Both the position numbers and the translations under genes were made by a program. This document shows positions 26,995-36,001 of a stretch of 64,000 bases of DNA, one piece after another. Source of the DNA: FEB-10 sp963710645 (GTDB taxonomy: Bacteria; Acidobacteriota; Thermoanaerobaculia; Thermoanaerobaculales; Sulfomarinibacteraceae); contig CAVQBD010000009.1 of assembly GCA_963710645.1 (NCBI GenBank), forward strand, positions 1,426,001 to 1,490,000, read 5' to 3'. The stretch's first letter is position 1, and every line of letters begins with the position of its first letter. The notes beneath the pieces are model-generated. The model did not search any database and had not been told where the DNA came from. It saw only the letters and a program-made list of their open reading frames with translations.

Positions 26995-29900
26995 ATGTAC
27001 GGACGGTGGGTGGTCGGCCGAAACGGCACAAGGGCCCGATGGTTGCTTTCGGGAGTGGTGACCGTGTGCCTGTTTGTGATCGGGGCGGGTCCGGTGTCGT
27101 CGGCGACCATCGACCAGCAGGTGGAGGACCACGTCACGTCGGCCATGGTCAAGGGCCTCGAGCCCGCCGATTTCCATCATCTGTTCACGGCCTTCCACTG
27201 GCGTGTCACTCTCGAAGACTGGGGTGTGGCGGAACGGTCGGTGGACCGGCTGGCCTCGGCCCGGCCCATGGATCCGCTGATGTCGGACGAGGTGCGCTGG
27301 ATTCGATCTCAGCTGGCGGTGGAGGCGGGTCACCCGTCAGCTGCCCGGGAGCTGTTTCGGACCATGGGGGGCGTGACCGCTTGGTGGGCTCACGGTCCGG
27401 TCACCATCGGCGAACTGGAGGATTTCCCAGATCTCGCCGTTCGGCCGGCCGATGATGTGGCGTGGCGATCGGTTGCCGGGACCGATCCCCTGGGTTGGGT
27501 TCGAGTCAGTGGTATGGCCTGGCCGGCACGTCGCCAGCTCGTCTACCTCGCGTCCACCCTCGTCAGCGAAAGTCAGCAGCCGGTGGCCCTTCGGCTCGGG
27601 GCGGCGCAGGTGGCGCGGGTCTGGCTCAACGGCGAGGAGCTGCTCACAACCGCTCAGCCCCTCCAACACGCCGAGGATCAGTATGCGGCCGGTGGATGGC
27701 TCGAAGCCGGTCCCAATCTGATCGTCGTAGCGGTGGCTTCCGAGAGCGATGATTGGTGGTTGAGGCTCCGGCTGACGGCGCCCGATGGCTCGCGGTTGGT
27801 GGGGGTTCGTGAGGTCGATCAGGCGCCCGCGCCGACGGCCCCGGTGGATCGGGATCGGCCCCAGATCCGTGGGCTGGAGGACGAACTGCGCACCGCCATG
27901 TCTCGCGGTCGCGACGACGCTGCACTCTCGCTGGCGGCCTTTCTGGTGTCGCGGCACCCGCAGCCGGTGGGAACCGGTGACACCAGATCCGTGTGTCGCG
28001 CAGCACGGGCTGAGGCCCCTGGCGAGGCAAGGTTGTTGGAGTGGATGCTGCCTGCCGAGGCAGGTACCAAGCGCGAGTTGTTGGAAGATGCGGTCTCCCA
28101 TGATCCAGACCTCCATTGGGCTCGGATCGGGCTGGCCCGTTGGTACCAGGCCCGGGGTCTCTTTCAGGAGGCGGCCGATATTTTGAATGTGGCGGAGTCG
28201 GTGCCCGCTGTCCACGTTGCCCTCTTGGAGCAGGAGACTGAGTTGTGGGGGCAGGTCATCCTGCCGAAACTGGTGGAGCTCTCCCGATCGGCACCGACCT
28301 GCGTAACAGCCGCGGGAAGCCTCGGCGAACGCGCCATCCAGCTGACCCGTTGGGACCAGGCGCGGGAAGCCGCTGATCGACTGATCGACTTGGTGCCCGG
28401 AGCCATTGCGGCGCTGGAGCTCGAGGAACAGCTGGCCGAGGACTGTGGAGACTCTGCCCGAATCCGCGGTCTATTGGCCGAACACCTGCGCCAGGACCCG
28501 AACAGGGCGGCGCTCCGGGTGCGTTTGTCGCGTATGTTGGCGGTGTCGGACAGCCGTGATGAGGCCCGCCGGGTGCTTGCCGATGGGCTGAAGCGGTGTC
28601 CCGACCATGTGGAATTGTTGATGGAACTCGCCAGGGTTGAGTTTGATGCCGGCGAGACCCAACGGGCCACCGAGTTGGCGCGACAGATTCTCGAGCTGCG
28701 ACCTCAGGATCGTCGGGCCCAGCGTCTGTTGGCCTTTCTCGGCGAAGCGGCCGAGGATCTCCAGTGGATACGCAGCCCGGACGAGCTTTGGACGCTCGCT
28801 GACGGGGCTCCAGAGGGTCGCCCGGCGGTCCTGGTGCTCGACCACACCGAAGTGCGGTTCCTGCCGGCCCAGCTCACCGAAACCAGGGCGCAGCAGGCAT
28901 TCATCATCCGGGATGCGGCGCGGGCCGACGAGTATTTGACCCGTGCCCTTCCCCACGTTCCGGAACGGCAAAGCCTGCGGGTCCTCGAAGCCAGGATCCT
29001 CAGACGCGACGGCACCCAGGTCAACGCTCGCCAAAGCGACACACCGCGACTCGCCGAGCCCGAAATCAACCTGTACTACGACGCCCGCCTTCGGGTGTTT
29101 CGATTCCCGCAGTTTGAGGACGGCGACCTACTGGAAATGGCGTGGGTGTTGTCGGAGACTGCGGAGAGCAACGACACCGGGCCGTATAAAGGTGGCCTGT
29201 TGGAGATCGGACATGCGGAGGCTGTGGGGCTGGCAGAGCTGGAATTGAGCGGCCCCGAGGAGTTGCTCCCGGTCTGGGACCTCATCCACATCGACGGTGA
29301 TCCCGTGCGGAGGGAAAACCCCGATGGAACAGTGACTCTGGCCTGGAGGTGGCAAGATCTCGCGGCGGTGCCGACGGACGTTCCACCGGCACCCAGACTG
29401 CAGGTCTTCCCCCATCTCGTGTACTCGAACCACCCGGACTGGGGCGATCTGGCCGTCTGGTACGAACGGCACACCGCCCCGCGGATTCGTGCGTCGCGCC
29501 AGATGGAGGAGACGGCGGCCCGGCTGACCGACGGGGTGGACGACCGGCTCGATCGAATCGCCCGCATCTATCGTTTTGTGACCACCGATATCCGCTACGT
29601 GGGGCTCGAATTCGGCGAACACCGATTCCGACCGTTTTCGGCGGACTGGGTACTCAATCACAAGATCGGTGACTGCAAGGACAAGGCGGGGCTGCTGGTG
29701 GCCCTTCTTGACGCTGTGGACATCCCTGCCCTGATGGTGATGGTACGGACGTCGGACATCGGAGCCGCGGTCTCGGATATCGCGCTGTTGGAGAATTTCA
29801 ACCACGCCATCGCCTACCTCCCAGAGGATGATCTGTGGTTGGATGGTACGGCGGCCGGCCATGCGGCCTTCCCGCCGCCGGCCATGTGCCAGGGTGCCCA

Positions 29901-30567
29901 GGTGCTGGTGGTTGACGGACCCGACAGCGCACCGCAGATCACCCCGGTCCCAGGAGCTGGTTTTGCCCGTTACCAATATCGATTGGGGGTGGCGGAATCG
30001 GGCATGATTCCGCTCGTGATTCGAACCGAGGACACGGGTGAGGCGGCTGATTTCCGCCGGCATTCCTTCGCCGGCAGCCGAGATCCACGTCGCATCGCCC
30101 GGTGGTTGCAGGGCCAGTTTCCCGGGGCAGAATTGGTGGGTGAGCCTGAAATGAGAATGATCCCGGGCCGGGATCCGGCGGTGATGGAGATCGAGGGCCG
30201 GGTCGCGCGGGCAGCCCTACTCAGCGCTGGAGGTGTCAGCACTTTCCCCGGTGATTTGGACTGGGCCGGTCAACTGGCGCCCAAGGGCGAACGCAGCGGT
30301 CCACTCCTGGTTCCGGTCCGGTCGGTCCTCGAGTGGACCCTCGAGGTGGAGCTGGGCAGACGGCCAGGAACACTGCCATCATCGGTGGACCTCGACACCC
30401 GGTTCGGAAAGTTGTCGCTGGACTACGATGCGTCCGCGAGTGGGTACGTGGTCACAGGGTTTTTCCAGCTCCACGCTGGAACGGTGCCCGCCGGAGACGC
30501 GCTCCAGCTGCGACAATTTCTGGTTGACGTGGAACGCCATCTCAGGCGTCCGCTGGAGATTTCATGA
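26995..30567 (+). CDS. Secreted TPR, DUF3857-like and transglutaminase-like protein
   Basis: A very large (1190-residue) envelope protein. A signal peptide or anchor lies at about residues 14-36. Helical TPR-like repeats occupy about 300-590. A beta-rich DUF3857-type domain (about 620-790) includes DARLRVFRFPQFEDGDLLEM. The transglutaminase-like core follows with Cys894 (KIGDCKDKAGLL), His937 (FNHAIAYL) and Asp950 (LWLDGTA), a complete catalytic triad, so protease or amidase-type chemistry is plausible. A C-terminal beta domain ends the protein. It overlaps by 4 bases a paralogue that lacks the Cys and His. Function in relatives is unknown. Confidence 0.85.
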   Translation: MYGRWVVGRNGTRARWLLSGVVTVCLFVIGAGPVSSATIDQQVEDHVTSAMVKGLEPADFHHLFTAFHWRVTLEDWGVAERSVDRLASARPMDPLMSDEVRWIRSQLAVEAGHPSAARELFRTMGGVTAWWAHGPVTIGELEDFPDLAVRPADDVAWRSVAGTDPLGWVRVSGMAWPARRQLVYLASTLVSESQQPVALRLGAAQVARVWLNGEELLTTAQPLQHAEDQYAAGGWLEAGPNLIVVAVASESDDWWLRLRLTAPDGSRLVGVREVDQAPAPTAPVDRDRPQIRGLEDELRTAMSRGRDDAALSLAAFLVSRHPQPVGTGDTRSVCRAARAEAPGEARLLEWMLPAEAGTKRELLEDAVSHDPDLHWARIGLARWYQARGLFQEAADILNVAESVPAVHVALLEQETELWGQVILPKLVELSRSAPTCVTAAGSLGERAIQLTRWDQAREAADRLIDLVPGAIAALELEEQLAEDCGDSARIRGLLAEHLRQDPNRAALRVRLSRMLAVSDSRDEARRVLADGLKRCPDHVELLMELARVEFDAGETQRATELARQILELRPQDRRAQRLLAFLGEAAEDLQWIRSPDELWTLADGAPEGRPAVLVLDHTEVRFLPAQLTETRAQQAFIIRDAARADEYLTRALPHVPERQSLRVLEARILRRDGTQVNARQSDTPRLAEPEINLYYDARLRVFRFPQFEDGDLLEMAWVLSETAESNDTGPYKGGLLEIGHAEAVGLAELELSGPEELLPVWDLIHIDGDPVRRENPDGTVTLAWRWQDLAAVPTDVPPAPRLQVFPHLVYSNHPDWGDLAVWYERHTAPRIRASRQMEETAARLTDGVDDRLDRIARIYRFVTTDIRYVGLEFGEHRFRPFSADWVLNHKIGDCKDKAGLLVALLDAVDIPALMVMVRTSDIGAAVSDIALLENFNHAIAYLPEDDLWLDGTAAGHAAFPPPAMCQGAQVLVVDGPDSAPQITPVPGAGFARYQYRLGVAESGMIPLVIRTEDTGEAADFRRHSFAGSRDPRRIARWLQGQFPGAELVGEPEMRMIPGRDPAVMEIEGRVARAALLSAGGVSTFPGDLDWAGQLAPKGERSGPLLVPVRSVLEWTLEVELGRRPGTLPSSVDLDTRFGKLSLDYDASASGYVVTGFFQLHAGTVPAGDALQLRQFLVDVERHLRRPLEIS

Positions 30568-33500
30568 TCCGGCGCGTCGTGGCCGCCGCCATCGTGCTGA
30601 TGGCCGCTTCCTTGGGGTGGACGGGTTGGTGGGATGTCCATCGGGCGGACCAGGACTTCGACCTCGACCAAGCCCGCTCAGAGGCGCTGGCGGCGGTGTC
30701 AGAGGATCCCACCGGCGCTGACGGAGTGGGCGCCGCGCTCTGGTGGTTGGACAATCTCAACCACCTCCCGGACCCCTCCGAGATTCTGCTCTTCGACGAG
30801 CGGCCCAGGGACCCCGAACTGGGCTTCCTCATGGCCCGTATCGCGGCGGAGATCCTCGGTCTACCGCCCGAGGGCAGTCTGGCCACAGCCGAGCTCGCCG
30901 GCCCGTTTGGTGTCTTCGACGATCTCGATCTTGAACGGGACGTGGTCCCGGACGACAAAGATCTTCCGTCTCTGGAAACCCCTTGGACTCAGGCCTGGTC
31001 TCCCTATCGACTGGTGCTGACCACCCCAGACGGCACGGTGTCGCCTCCCGAAAGCCTGGACATGGGCGGTGTGTCTCTGGCGGCTTGGACCTTCCAGCTC
31101 GAGCAAGATATGGAGGGTTGGATGGTGGTGGAGGGCCGGGGTGGCTTGAATATTGTCCTCGATGGGGAGCCCATCGCCCGTCTCCGCCTGTGTGGCCAGG
31201 AGGACCCCGAGGTCAGCTGGTTCCGGGTGGCGCTTGGGGTCGGCAACCACCGGCTGCGGATTGCCATGGGATCGAGGGTGACACCGCGAGTGAGGGTCAG
31301 CCTGTTTGACTCCGACGGATATCCGGTGGAGGCCGACGTTCTGCCAGGGGTCGGGGGTCCTTGGGCGCCATCCACCGCCGACTCCCAACTGCCACCGGCC
31401 TCTGCGGCACTGACCCAATGGATCGACGGTGGCGAGCCTGCGGTCGGCGATGTGTTGCTTGCCGCCGAGCTGGCGTCGGGCCGCGGCGATCCGCGCTCGC
31501 AGCTTGTCTGGTTGGAGCAAGCCGTCCTTCTCGCGCCCACGGATCCCTGGTCGCGTTTGGCTCTGGCGTGGTTCTACCTGATGGGCTCCACTGGAACGGA
31601 CCCCGAGGTCGATTACCAGCGGGCGAGGGATGAGTTGCGTTATGCCGGGGAGGTCCCGGCCGCCAAGCTCGCCGAGAGAGCGCTGGCGTTGCGCGAGCAG
31701 CGCCCCGAGGACCTGGAGCGTGTGCTCGACGAGGTCGTGGAATCCAACGGCGATGACGCTCGGGTGCGCCAGCTGTGGGTTCGTGAGGCGGTGCGTCGCG
31801 GTTGGGCGGGCGAGGTGGAGGAGGGTATCGAGGGATTGGAGTCGGAGTTGCCCGAGTCGGAGAGCGTCATGGATCTTCGACTGTCGGCCCTCGCAGCTCT
31901 CGACCTGTGGGAAGACCGCCGGGACCTGCTGCGATCGTTGGCCGGCACCGATCCGGTCAGACTGCAGTGGATCGAAGCACTGGCCACCGGGTGCATGATT
32001 CCGGAGGCGGTGGCGGCCCTCGATCGGATCGACGATCGGGTCGATGATCCCTCCATGGACGTCGCGAGGATCAGGTTGCTCATTGGCGCGGGCGACCTCG
32101 AGCGTGCCCGGCAAAAGATGGATCAGGCGCAGCTGCGGTGGGGAGCCTTACCCGCCCTCGATCAGCTGCGTCTGGTGCTGGAGGCGACCGACGACGCGGC
32201 GCTGGATGAAGCGCTCGATGTGGTGCTCGAAAGCGATCCGTCCAACATCCAGTACCGGACCCTGGCCTGGAGCCGAGGGCTGACACCGTTTTATGAGCCC
32301 TTTCGAGTGGATTTGGACGACGTTCGCGATGCGGATTTCACCGCCGGCGAGGGCGTGGATGTGATGTTGTTGCTCGACCAGGCCGTGGAGCGCGTGTACT
32401 CAGACGGCTCGGCCCTCTACTACTACCACGGCGTCAGCCGAGCGGTGACGCCTGTGGGGACCCGTCAGGCGTCGACCCTCATACAGATGCCGGAGGCCTT
32501 CCTGCTCAAGGTCAGAATCATCAAACCCGACGGTCGGGTGGTGGTGCCGGCGCAGATGGAGGCCAGGAACGGCGGGCTGGTGCTCGGGGACGTCGCTCCG
32601 GGTGATCTGGTCGAGGAGGAATATGTGGCGAGCGTGCGGCCGACAGGGGCCTCGCGTCGGGGTCATATGTCACCCTATATCTATCGATTCGCCGACGAGG
32701 ACCGGGCTTTCGGCCGCTCGGAGTACCTGCTGCTGATCCCAGAGGATGTGGAACTCAAGGTGGACGGGAACTTCGAGGGTCTAAAGCGCGAGGAGTGGGA
32801 GCACGACGGGCTGCAGGCCATCCGCTGGCTGAACGAGGACGTCCCGCCGGTACACCTCGAGCCCCTTTCTCCCATGGCCAGGGACCTCCTGCCGTGGGTC
32901 AGCTACAGCTTCGGAGTGACCTGGCAGGATGTTGGAGACATCCTGAGAGATCGTTTGTTGTCGGTGTACCGAATCTCACCGGAATTGAGCGCGTGGAGTG
33001 CGCCGATCCTCGCGGAGCCGGACGCCGAGGCAGCCGTGCGGGCCCTGGTGGAGGCCGTGCTTGATGAGGTAAATCCCGGCCGCCGCGGAATGGACCTGTC
33101 GGTCACCACCGGCCAGAGTTTTTCCCGCCGGGAGGGCAACCGTCTGGGGATCATCGCCGCAGCGCTCATTGACGATGGCTGGGAAGTGGATCTGGTCATG
33201 GGGAGGCCCGCGCCGCTGGCCGGTGTTCACCTCGAGGTGCCCACCCTGGAGACCTTCGGCGAACCGCTCTTGCGGGTCCAGCGGGCTTCGGAACCTCTCT
33301 GGATCGATCTCGAGGAACGATTGGCCGGTGTCAACCACATTCAGCCGATCTACCAAGGGGGAGACGGTCTCGTGCTGCCGCTGTCGGACCCCAACAAGCC
33401 GGTGGTCTACCTCGAAAAGCTGCCGTCATTCCCCAACCCGGCCTATCGCCAGAGAGTTTCCCTGGTGGCGTCCATCGAACCCAAAGGTGGGGCTCGGCTC

Positions 33501-34067
33501 GACTTCGTGATGCCCTTGGAGGGCTCGGACGGAGAGCAGCTGGTGGCCCAGATCGAGAGTGCCCCGGCGGATCGGGTGGAGCAGCTCTATCTGCAGATGG
33601 CAAACAACCTGTTCCCGGGTGCAACTGAAGTGAGCGGCTCCGTCGAGATTTCGGGTGTGGATACCCTGCTCCGGCTCGAGCTGAGGCTGCCGGCTGCCTG
33701 CGAAACCACCGGCGAGCGGATGGAGTGTCGGAGCCTGGTGGTGGCCAGACCGCTGGTTCCGGCCCTCGCGTCACTGCCGGCCAGAGAGTTCCCCCTGGAA
33801 CTCCGGTTGCCCATCACCGAACGGGTTGTGACCGATATCGAGCCGCCGCCGGGATGGACCGTGGACCGTCCGGCGCGACGCCTCCAATCCTCCTGGGGGT
33901 CCTTGGAGGAGGAGCTCGAGGTGGACGGTGACTGGCACCGTTCGGTGGTGGAACTGGAGGTGCCTGCGCGCACCGTTTCACCCGAGGAATACCCGGCTTT
34001 TGCGCGTTTCTGCCAGGCGGTGGACGAACTCGCGTCACGACCGCCCACGCTCGTTCGCACGCAGTGA
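30564..34067 (+). CDS. TPR/DUF3857-like paralogue with degenerate transglutaminase domain
   Basis: An 1167-residue paralogue of the preceding protein, with the same layout: N-terminal membrane/signal segment (about residues 5-24), helical repeats (about 290-580), DUF3857-like region (VERVYSDGSALYYYHGVSRA and EEEYVASVRPTG, about 610-700) and a transglutaminase-fold region. The segment aligned to the catalytic Cys reads GQSFSRREGNRLGIIAAAL (about residue 852 onward), where GDCKDK is replaced and no Cys is present, and the equivalent of the catalytic His is also lost, while an Asp (LWIDLEE) is kept. It is probably a non-enzymatic partner. Start ATG overlaps the previous stop. Confidence 0.82.
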   Translation: MIRRVVAAAIVLMAASLGWTGWWDVHRADQDFDLDQARSEALAAVSEDPTGADGVGAALWWLDNLNHLPDPSEILLFDERPRDPELGFLMARIAAEILGLPPEGSLATAELAGPFGVFDDLDLERDVVPDDKDLPSLETPWTQAWSPYRLVLTTPDGTVSPPESLDMGGVSLAAWTFQLEQDMEGWMVVEGRGGLNIVLDGEPIARLRLCGQEDPEVSWFRVALGVGNHRLRIAMGSRVTPRVRVSLFDSDGYPVEADVLPGVGGPWAPSTADSQLPPASAALTQWIDGGEPAVGDVLLAAELASGRGDPRSQLVWLEQAVLLAPTDPWSRLALAWFYLMGSTGTDPEVDYQRARDELRYAGEVPAAKLAERALALREQRPEDLERVLDEVVESNGDDARVRQLWVREAVRRGWAGEVEEGIEGLESELPESESVMDLRLSALAALDLWEDRRDLLRSLAGTDPVRLQWIEALATGCMIPEAVAALDRIDDRVDDPSMDVARIRLLIGAGDLERARQKMDQAQLRWGALPALDQLRLVLEATDDAALDEALDVVLESDPSNIQYRTLAWSRGLTPFYEPFRVDLDDVRDADFTAGEGVDVMLLLDQAVERVYSDGSALYYYHGVSRAVTPVGTRQASTLIQMPEAFLLKVRIIKPDGRVVVPAQMEARNGGLVLGDVAPGDLVEEEYVASVRPTGASRRGHMSPYIYRFADEDRAFGRSEYLLLIPEDVELKVDGNFEGLKREEWEHDGLQAIRWLNEDVPPVHLEPLSPMARDLLPWVSYSFGVTWQDVGDILRDRLLSVYRISPELSAWSAPILAEPDAEAAVRALVEAVLDEVNPGRRGMDLSVTTGQSFSRREGNRLGIIAAALIDDGWEVDLVMGRPAPLAGVHLEVPTLETFGEPLLRVQRASEPLWIDLEERLAGVNHIQPIYQGGDGLVLPLSDPNKPVVYLEKLPSFPNPAYRQRVSLVASIEPKGGARLDFVMPLEGSDGEQLVAQIESAPADRVEQLYLQMANNLFPGATEVSGSVEISGVDTLLRLELRLPAACETTGERMECRSLVVARPLVPALASLPAREFPLELRLPITERVVTDIEPPPGWTVDRPARRLQSSWGSLEEELEVDGDWHRSVVELEVPARTVSPEEYPAFARFCQAVDELASRPPTLVRTQ

Positions 34068-34666
34068 GTCGTCGACCATCTTCGATGGTTCCGAGTCCCG
34101 GGTTGATGTTCTGGTCGGGCGGGACTTTTGACTTTCGACCGACTGGGCGAGTGCTCGAGTCCCGAGCCCCGAGTCCCGAGTCCCGAGTCCCGAGTCCCGA
34201 GTCGCGGGTTTTCCCCCACCCGCCCGGTGTGGAAAGTGCCAGCCGGCGCCTGGCACCGGCCCGCGCGTTCGCTTCGATTTGCTGACTTCGACGCGCCTAT
34301 CTCCCCGTGGCGCTCCCCGCGGTTGCCCCCTCCGACGATATTTGGGCCTCATGGCGCAATCGAAGCTTGATCAGTTGGTCCCAAAATCGTCGGAGACGGC
34401 ACGCCCGATCAACGCGCCTGTCGGCTCCGGGTGGGTGGGGGAACATTCAACATTCAACTTTCAACGTTTAACTTCCTGTCGAGGGAGCCACCCCTGACTT
34501 TTGGGACCATTGACCTTCCCGGTCTTCAGTGCGGAGAATCCCGGAAGTGTCAGAAGTGGCACGCCCGCCCATCGCGCCCTCATGCGCTCCGGGCGGGCGG
34601 GGGCTTCGAATTCCGCATTTCGAATTTCGAATTGGGTGGACGGGCGGCGGCTATACTGTCCCTCCC
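34068..34666. repeat. Intergenic repeat array (heptamers, hairpin elements H2 and H3)
   Basis: No gene is supported. Seven tandem CGAGTCC-type heptamers (34156-34204) are followed by a degenerate palindrome element (34233-34257), the CGCGCGTTCGCTTCGATT flank, hairpin H2 (arms 34330-34346 and 34380-34395), an AACATTC/AACTTTC tract (34443-34475), a diverged hairpin H3 (arms 34494-34505 and 34540-34553), and TTTCGAA words (34608-34636). The last 20 bases hold the rsgA -10 box. Confidence 0.82.
34652..34657 (+). promoter_or_regulatory. -10 element of rsgA, short or no leader
   Basis: TATACT ends 10 bases before ATG 34667, and the intervening GTCCCTCCC is pyrimidine-rich with no ribosome-binding sequence, so the mRNA is probably leaderless or nearly so. 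Confidence 0.5.
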
Positions 34667-35572
34667 ATGGAGCTTTCGGAAGGAACGGTCATCGCGATGC
34701 ACGGCCCGCTGGTGCGGGTGCAGGTGGGCGACGAGACCATGGTCGTTTCGTCCAGGCGTCGACTCAATTGGGAAGGCGGAACCCCCTCCGCCGCGCGGTT
34801 GGTGGTCGGCGACCTCGTGTCGGTGGAAATGAGGGGCGAAGAGGGCGTGGTGGTGGCGGTGCACAGCCGCACGAGCAGCATCGTCCGGCAAACGCCGAAC
34901 TCCAAGCGACCGCAGGTCATTGCGGCCAATGTCAACCAAGCGTTGCTGGTATTTTCAGCCCGCCTGCCCGAGCCCAAGAGGGGTCTCCTGGACCGGTTTC
35001 TCGCCGCCTGCCATCTGGCTGGCGTGGAGGCCCTGATCACCATCAACAAGATCGATCAGGGCACGGACGTGGTGGAGGAGTGGTTGCCAGTCTATGAGAC
35101 TCTCGGCTACGGAGTGTTGCGAGTCTCAGCTCGTACCGGCTGGGGACTCGGCAGGATCAAGCGCCGTCTCATGGGCCGGACCACTCTGTTCTGCGGTCCC
35201 TCCGGGGCCGGCAAGTCATCGTTGCTGAACGCCGTCTATCCGGGCTTCAAGCTCAAGGTGGGCTCGATCTCGGAGGCCACGGGCAAAGGAACCCACACCA
35301 CGACCATGGCCGAGCTGATGCCCCTGCCATACGGCGGATTCGTGGTGGACACTCCCGGCCTCAAGGAATTCGGGCTGTGGCAGGCCGAGCGAATCGAGCT
35401 CGAGGGGGCTTTCCCCGAGATCGTCGGTGCGGCCGGTGGATGTCGCTTCGCCAACTGCTCCCACACCCACGAGCCCGACTGTGCCGTCTTGGCTGCGGTG
35501 GCCGACGGCCTTATCGATGGCGACCGTCACGCCAGCTATGTCAGGATCCTCGAGGAAATCCTCGAGATCTGA
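34667..35572 (+). CDS. rsgA: Ribosome small-subunit GTPase RsgA
   Basis: Late 30S-assembly GTPase of 301 residues. An OB-fold domain (about 1-85) is followed by a circularly permuted GTPase domain, so G4 NKID (127-130) comes before G1 GPSGAGKSS (177-185) and G3 DTPG (about 228-231), the mark of the YjeQ/RsgA family. THTTTMAEL fits the switch I region. The C-terminal zinc module reads GGCRFANCSHTHEPDCAV, with CX4CXH...C ligands. ATG 34667 was chosen because the OB domain starts here and because of the -10 box just upstream; the frame continues upstream only through repeats. Confidence 0.96.
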   Translation: MELSEGTVIAMHGPLVRVQVGDETMVVSSRRRLNWEGGTPSAARLVVGDLVSVEMRGEEGVVVAVHSRTSSIVRQTPNSKRPQVIAANVNQALLVFSARLPEPKRGLLDRFLAACHLAGVEALITINKIDQGTDVVEEWLPVYETLGYGVLRVSARTGWGLGRIKRRLMGRTTLFCGPSGAGKSSLLNAVYPGFKLKVGSISEATGKGTHTTTMAELMPLPYGGFVVDTPGLKEFGLWQAERIELEGAFPEIVGAAGGCRFANCSHTHEPDCAVLAAVADGLIDGDRHASYVRILEEILEI

Positions 35573-36001
35573 GAACCACACCTTGAACGTCTCGTGCTCG
35601 ACATGTGACGTTGGGTTCGTCCGGATTTTCGTGAGATGAACAGTGGTGGAATTCGAAATTCGAATTGCCCCAGCGCACCGATGTCATGTGCGGTTCCGGA
35701 GCCTACCAGCGGCAGTCGGCAGCGGCCGGGACAGGGACAGCAACCAGTGGTGTCCGGGGCAGATGGCAGCATAGGTGAACAGCGACCGCAATCTCGGGCA
35801 ATCTAAGCGGATGAATGCCGCGGCCTCTGGTTGCTGACGCAGCCGCCGATCACGGACGCTGTCCCTGATTGCCGTCGCTGTCTCTGGCACGGGCACCCAG
35901 ACGGAGACGGCCATCTATCGATGGTGGTGATGAGGTCCGAGTTCCGGGTTCCGAATGGTGACGTCTAGTCCCTAGTCCCTACCCCCGGGCGGGCGGGGGA
36001 T
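35573..36001. repeat. Intergenic repeats between rsgA and cyclase-like gene
   Basis: No gene is supported between these convergent genes. AAATTCG words (35648-35665) are followed by a K-type repeat (about 35688-35800) starting GGAGCCTACCAGCGGCAG, whose reverse complement appears near 56843-56910; a second K-like portion (about 35848-35884); and TAGTCCC heptamers (35966-35984). Confidence 0.72.

Noticed and set aside
34529..34666. Upstream extension of rsgA
   Set aside because: It is repeat-derived and the family OB fold begins at ATG 34667, which has a -10 box just before it.
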